Positions 5,445-7,671 of a stretch of 7,671 nt of DNA are shown here, piece by piece. Every line of letters begins with the position of its first letter. The stretch's first letter is position 1. The position numbers were made by a program, and so were the translations under genes. The notes under the pieces were generated by a model. It did not search any database, was not told the origin of the DNA, and saw only the letters and a program-made list of their open reading frames with translations. The DNA is from Actinomyces sp. (GTDB taxonomy: Bacteria; Actinomycetota; Acidimicrobiia; Acidimicrobiales; Aldehydirespiratoraceae), in NCBI GenBank assembly GCA_003697065.1, contig RFFY01000106.1, forward strand, positions 1 through 7,671, given 5' to 3'.

Positions 5445-7066
5445 CGCTCGACAGCGGCCCGGGTGGAGCTGTCGTGGGCCCCGATCGGGGCGCCGGCGGC
5501 CAGCTCGGGACCGATCACCGTGGCCAGGGCCTTGCCCAGCTCGACCCCCCACTGGTCGAAGGAGTCGATCCCCCACACCGCCCCCTGCACGAAGACCTGG
5601 TGCTCGTAGAGGGCGACGAGCTGACCGAGGACCCCCGGTGTCAGGCGGGGCGCCATGATCAGGGTGCTGGGGCGATCGCCGGGGAAGGTGCGGTGGGGGA
5701 CCAGCTCGGGAGCCACTCCGGCGGCGGCCACCTCGTCGGCCGTGCGGCCGAAGGCGAGGGCCTCGGCCTGGGCGAGGGCGTTGGCGACCAGCAGGTCGTG
5801 GTGCTCGTCGGCGTCGGGGAGGTCGTCGGGTCCGTGGTCGGGTTCGGCGAACACGATGAAGTCGGCGGGGACCACCGTGGTGCCCTGGTGCAGGAGCTGG
5901 TGGAACGAGTGCTGACCGTTGGTGCCGGGTTCGCCCCACACCACCGGGCCGGTGGGGTAGGTGACCGGTGACCCGTCGAGGCGGACCCGCTTGCCGTTGG
6001 ACTCCATGTCGAGCTGCTGGAGGTAGGCGGGGAAGCGGTGCAGGGCCCGGCTGTAGGGCAGGATCACCCGGGTGGGCAGACCGAGTAGGGAGCGGTTCCA
6101 CACGGCGACGAGACCGGTGAGGAAGGCCACGTTGTCGGCCGGCGGGGTGTCGCGGACGTGCTCGTCGACGGTGCGGAACCCCTCGAGCAGGCGGCGGAAG
6201 TTCTCGGGCCCGACGGCGATCATGGTCGACAAGCCGATGGCGGAGTCCATCGAGTAGCGGCCCCCGACCCACTCCCAGAAGCCGAACATGTTGTCGGGGT
6301 CGATACCGAAGGCCTCGACCGCCTCGCGGTTGGTGGAGACCGCCACCATGTGGGAGGCCACGGCGTCGGGGCCGAGGGCGCCGACGAGCCAGGCCCGGGC
6401 CGAGCGGGCGTTGGTCATGGTCTCCACGGTGGTGAAGGTCTTCGACGAGACGATGAACAGGGTCTCGGCCGGGTCGAGCCCCTCGAGGGCCCGCACGAGA
6501 TCGGTGCCGTCGACGTTGGACACGAAGCGGCAGCGCAGGCGGGGGTGGCGGTAGGCGGCGAGAGCCTCGTAGGCCATGACCGGACCCAGGTCGGAACCGC
6601 CGATGCCGATGTTCACGACGGTGCGGACGGGTCGGCCGGTCGCTCCCGTCCACTCGCCGGCGCGCACCCGGCGGGCGAAGTCGAAGCAGCGCTCGAGGGT
6701 GGCGTGCACGTCGGCGACGACGTCGTGGCCGTCGACGAGGATGCGGGTGCCGGCCGGGGCCCGGAGGGCGACGTGGAGAACGGGCCGGTTCTCGGTGACG
6801 TTGATGCGTTCGCCGGCGAAGAGGGCGGCGAGCCGGTCGGCGACGCCGGTGTCGCCGGCGAGGCCGACGAGGGCGGCGAGGACCTCGTCGGTGACCTTCT
6901 GCTTGGAGAGGTCGACCACGAGATCGCCGACGGCCCGGGTGAGGCGTTCGGCCCGACCGGGGTCGCGGGCGAAGAGCTCGCGGAGATGGACGGCGTCGAG
7001 CTCGCGGGCGTGGCGGGACAGGGCGGCCCAGTGGGGCGTCGTCGTGGGATCGACGGCGCCGAGCAT
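5396..7066 (-). CDS. pgi: Glucose-6-phosphate isomerase
   Basis: Pgi interconverts glucose-6-phosphate and fructose-6-phosphate in the cytoplasm, linking glycolysis, gluconeogenesis and the pentose phosphate pathway. The 556-residue length is typical of the long bacterial form. Motifs in order: DLSKQKVTD (52-60), [18 protein letters not shown] (152-169), [14 protein letters not shown] (207-220) for phosphate binding, [16 protein letters not shown] (265-280) with Arg270, MESNGKR with Glu355, [15 protein letters not shown] (381-395) with His386, and [13 protein letters not shown] (503-515) with Lys512. Glu355, His386 and Lys512 correspond to the base, ring-opening and Lys residues of the E. coli enzyme. 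It starts at ATG 7066, 11 bases after the cytochrome c stop, and is probably cotranscribed with it; the spacer (GACCCG next to the ATG) has no strong Shine-Dalgarno. The stop at 5396-5398 lies 49 bases inside the convergent gene. Confidence 0.97.
   Translation of the reverse strand: MLGAVDPTTTPHWAALSRHARELDAVHLRELFARDPGRAERLTRAVGDLVVDLSKQKVTDEVLAALVGLAGDTGVADRLAALFAGERINVTENRPVLHVALRAPAGTRILVDGHDVVADVHATLERCFDFARRVRAGEWTGATGRPVRTVVNIGIGGSDLGPVMAYEALAAYRHPRLRCRFVSNVDGTDLVRALEGLDPAETLFIVSSKTFTTVETMTNARSARAWLVGALGPDAVASHMVAVSTNREAVEAFGIDPDNMFGFWEWVGGRYSMDSAIGLSTMIAVGPENFRRLLEGFRTVDEHVRDTPPADNVAFLTGLVAVWNRSLLGLPTRVILPYSRALHRFPAYLQQLDMESNGKRVRLDGSPVTYPTGPVVWGEPGTNGQHSFHQLLHQGTTVVPADFIVFAEPDHGPDDLPDADEHHDLLVANALAQAEALAFGRTADEVAAAGVAPELVPHRTFPGDRPSTLIMAPRLTPGVLGQLVALYEHQVFVQGAVWGIDSFDQWGVELGKALATVIGPELAAGAPIGAHDSSTRAAVERYRRWRGRAAPDTAAT
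5449..5474 (+). terminator. Inverted repeat just past the membrane-protein stop (terminator candidate)
   Basis: CGACAGC (5449-5455) and GCTGTCG (5468-5474) are perfect reverse complements of seven bases around a 12-base loop. The repeat begins four bases after the TAG (5442-5444) of the plus-strand membrane protein gene and lies within the C-terminal codons of pgi. No T tract follows. It mirrors the hairpin behind pgi on the other strand. Pairing is seen; a role in ending transcription is inference. Confidence 0.33.
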
Positions 7067-7077
7067 CGGGTCCGGGG

Positions 7078-7671
7078 TCAGCCGGCGCTGGAGAGGACGG
7101 CGTCGACGTCGGCGGGGGTCATGCCGGCGCCGAGCTCGGTGCCCGAGTCGATGACCGCCTCGAAGGTGGCGAGCTCTTCGGCGGCGGCGGCCTCGTCGAG
7201 GCCCCCGTGGCGGACCCGCTCGTAGTGCACGGCCGCCAGGACGTCCTCGGTACCCAGGGAGGCCCAGCTCGGCATGCCACCACGGGAGACGTGCTGGCCG
7301 CCGGGCCGGTTCGGGTCGCCGTAGGGGGTGCCGTTGGCGGCCGGCGACCCGTTCAGGACCCAGGCCACGTGGCTGGCGGCGTCGGGGAAGGTGAGCAGGA
7401 CCTCTCCACCGTTGAGCTGGGGTCCGCTGCCGCCACCGCCGTCGGCGCCGTGGCAGGCCGCGCAGTTGTTGGCGAAGACCTCCTCACCCCGGGCGAGCAG
7501 GCCCACGGCCTGTTCGGGTGGGCGCTCGAGGGTGCCGACGTAGAAGACGGCCCAGAAGGGCAGGAACAACAGCACGGGTACCACCCACACCGGGATCCGG
7601 TGGCGTCGGCGGGCCGCCTCGACGAAGGGGGGCGGCGGGGCGGCGGGCTCGGGCTCGGGCTCGGCGGGGGC
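7078..7671 (-). CDS. Membrane-anchored monoheme cytochrome c (N-terminus beyond window)
   Basis: The minus-strand frame is open from the window edge to TGA at 7080-7078, giving 197 visible residues. A GTG at 7590 would leave only 170 residues, but the frame continues sensibly upstream into an Ala/Pro/Glu-rich stretch with a Glu-Pro repeat, then [10 protein letters not shown], so the true start is probably outside the window. The layout is a proline-rich N-terminal segment, a basic RRRHR, one hydrophobic anchor ([19 protein letters not shown]), then a class-I cytochrome c domain with one heme site, CAACH (bases 7450-7464), and the likely distal Met in [11 protein letters not shown]. The basic residues before the anchor suggest an inside N-terminus and an outside heme domain. 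A C-terminal stretch of about 45 residues follows the heme fold. Such proteins carry electrons between a bc-type complex and terminal oxidase, and part of a respiratory operon probably lies to the right (inference). pgi follows after 11 bases. Confidence 0.85.
   Translation of the reverse strand, partial: APAEPEPEPAAPPPPFVEAARRRHRIPVWVVPVLLFLPFWAVFYVGTLERPPEQAVGLLARGEEVFANNCAACHGADGGGGSGPQLNGGEVLLTFPDAASHVAWVLNGSPAANGTPYGDPNRPGGQHVSRGGMPSWASLGTEDVLAAVHYERVRHGGLDEAAAAEELATFEAVIDSGTELGAGMTPADVDAVLSSAG
7645..7662 (-). repeat. GGGCTC hexamer repeat coding for Pro-Glu repeat
   Basis: Three tandem copies of GGGCTC on the plus strand read in the cytochrome c frame (minus strand) as Glu-Pro, three times. 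They form part of the Pro/Ala/Glu-rich N-terminal segment ahead of the membrane anchor. The six-base unit keeps the frame if copy number changes. Confidence 0.6.

Noticed and set aside
4086..6653. Very long open frame on the minus strand (855 codons).
   Set aside because: It overlaps pgi in another frame and most of the plus-strand membrane protein gene, and its translation is low-complexity Arg/Pro/Gly/His with no motifs. Long antisense frames like this are expected when third positions are nearly all G or C.
6158..7225. Open frame of 355 codons on the plus strand opposite pgi and the cytochrome c gene.
   Set aside because: It is the antisense of well-supported coding sequence, rich in Gly/Glu/Val/Asp, with no recognisable domain.

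Overview
This window looks like ordinary chromosomal DNA from a very GC-rich actinobacterium. Third codon positions are almost always G or C, GTG starts are common, and neighbouring genes overlap at start and stop. A deep-branching actinobacterial group such as Acidimicrobiia would fit the gene order, the apparently leaderless hemB and the membrane-anchored monoheme cytochrome c. That placement is inference, because no rRNA or other marker gene is present. I see no mobile element, CRISPR array, tRNA or rRNA, and no gene-free stretch longer than about 65 bases.

Left part, plus strand (1-4179): a tetrapyrrole (heme) biosynthesis cluster. It begins with the 3' part of hemD (uroporphyrinogen-III synthase), cut by the window edge. 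A four-helix cytochrome b561-type membrane protein and a HAD-family phosphatase follow, each joined to the gene before it by a 4-base GTGA overlap. A 16-base gap precedes hemB (porphobilinogen synthase), with a good -10-like TAGCCT placed so that transcription would begin at or next to the GTG start. hemL (glutamate-1-semialdehyde aminomutase) overlaps hemB by ATGA. HemL makes 5-aminolevulinate, HemB condenses two of these to porphobilinogen, and HemD closes the ring to uroporphyrinogen III. hemL implies the C5 (glutamyl-tRNA) route, so hemA and hemC are probably just upstream of the window.

Middle, plus strand (4245-5444): a multi-pass membrane protein of unassigned function. Its long first outside loop and polar motifs resemble GT-C-type glycosyltransferases or related cell-surface polymer proteins.

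Right part, minus strand (5396-7671): a membrane-anchored monoheme cytochrome c (N-terminus beyond the window) followed 11 bases later by pgi (glucose-6-phosphate isomerase). pgi is convergent with the membrane protein gene, and the two coding regions overlap tail to tail by 49 bases. Just past each stop codon, inside the coding region of the opposing gene, there is a perfect inverted repeat. This is the most unusual structural feature here.

No clearly new biological system is visible. The points most worth a second look are the convergent overlap with reciprocal hairpins, the probable leaderless hemB promoter, the b561 and HAD genes coupled into the heme cluster, and the unassigned GT-C-like protein.
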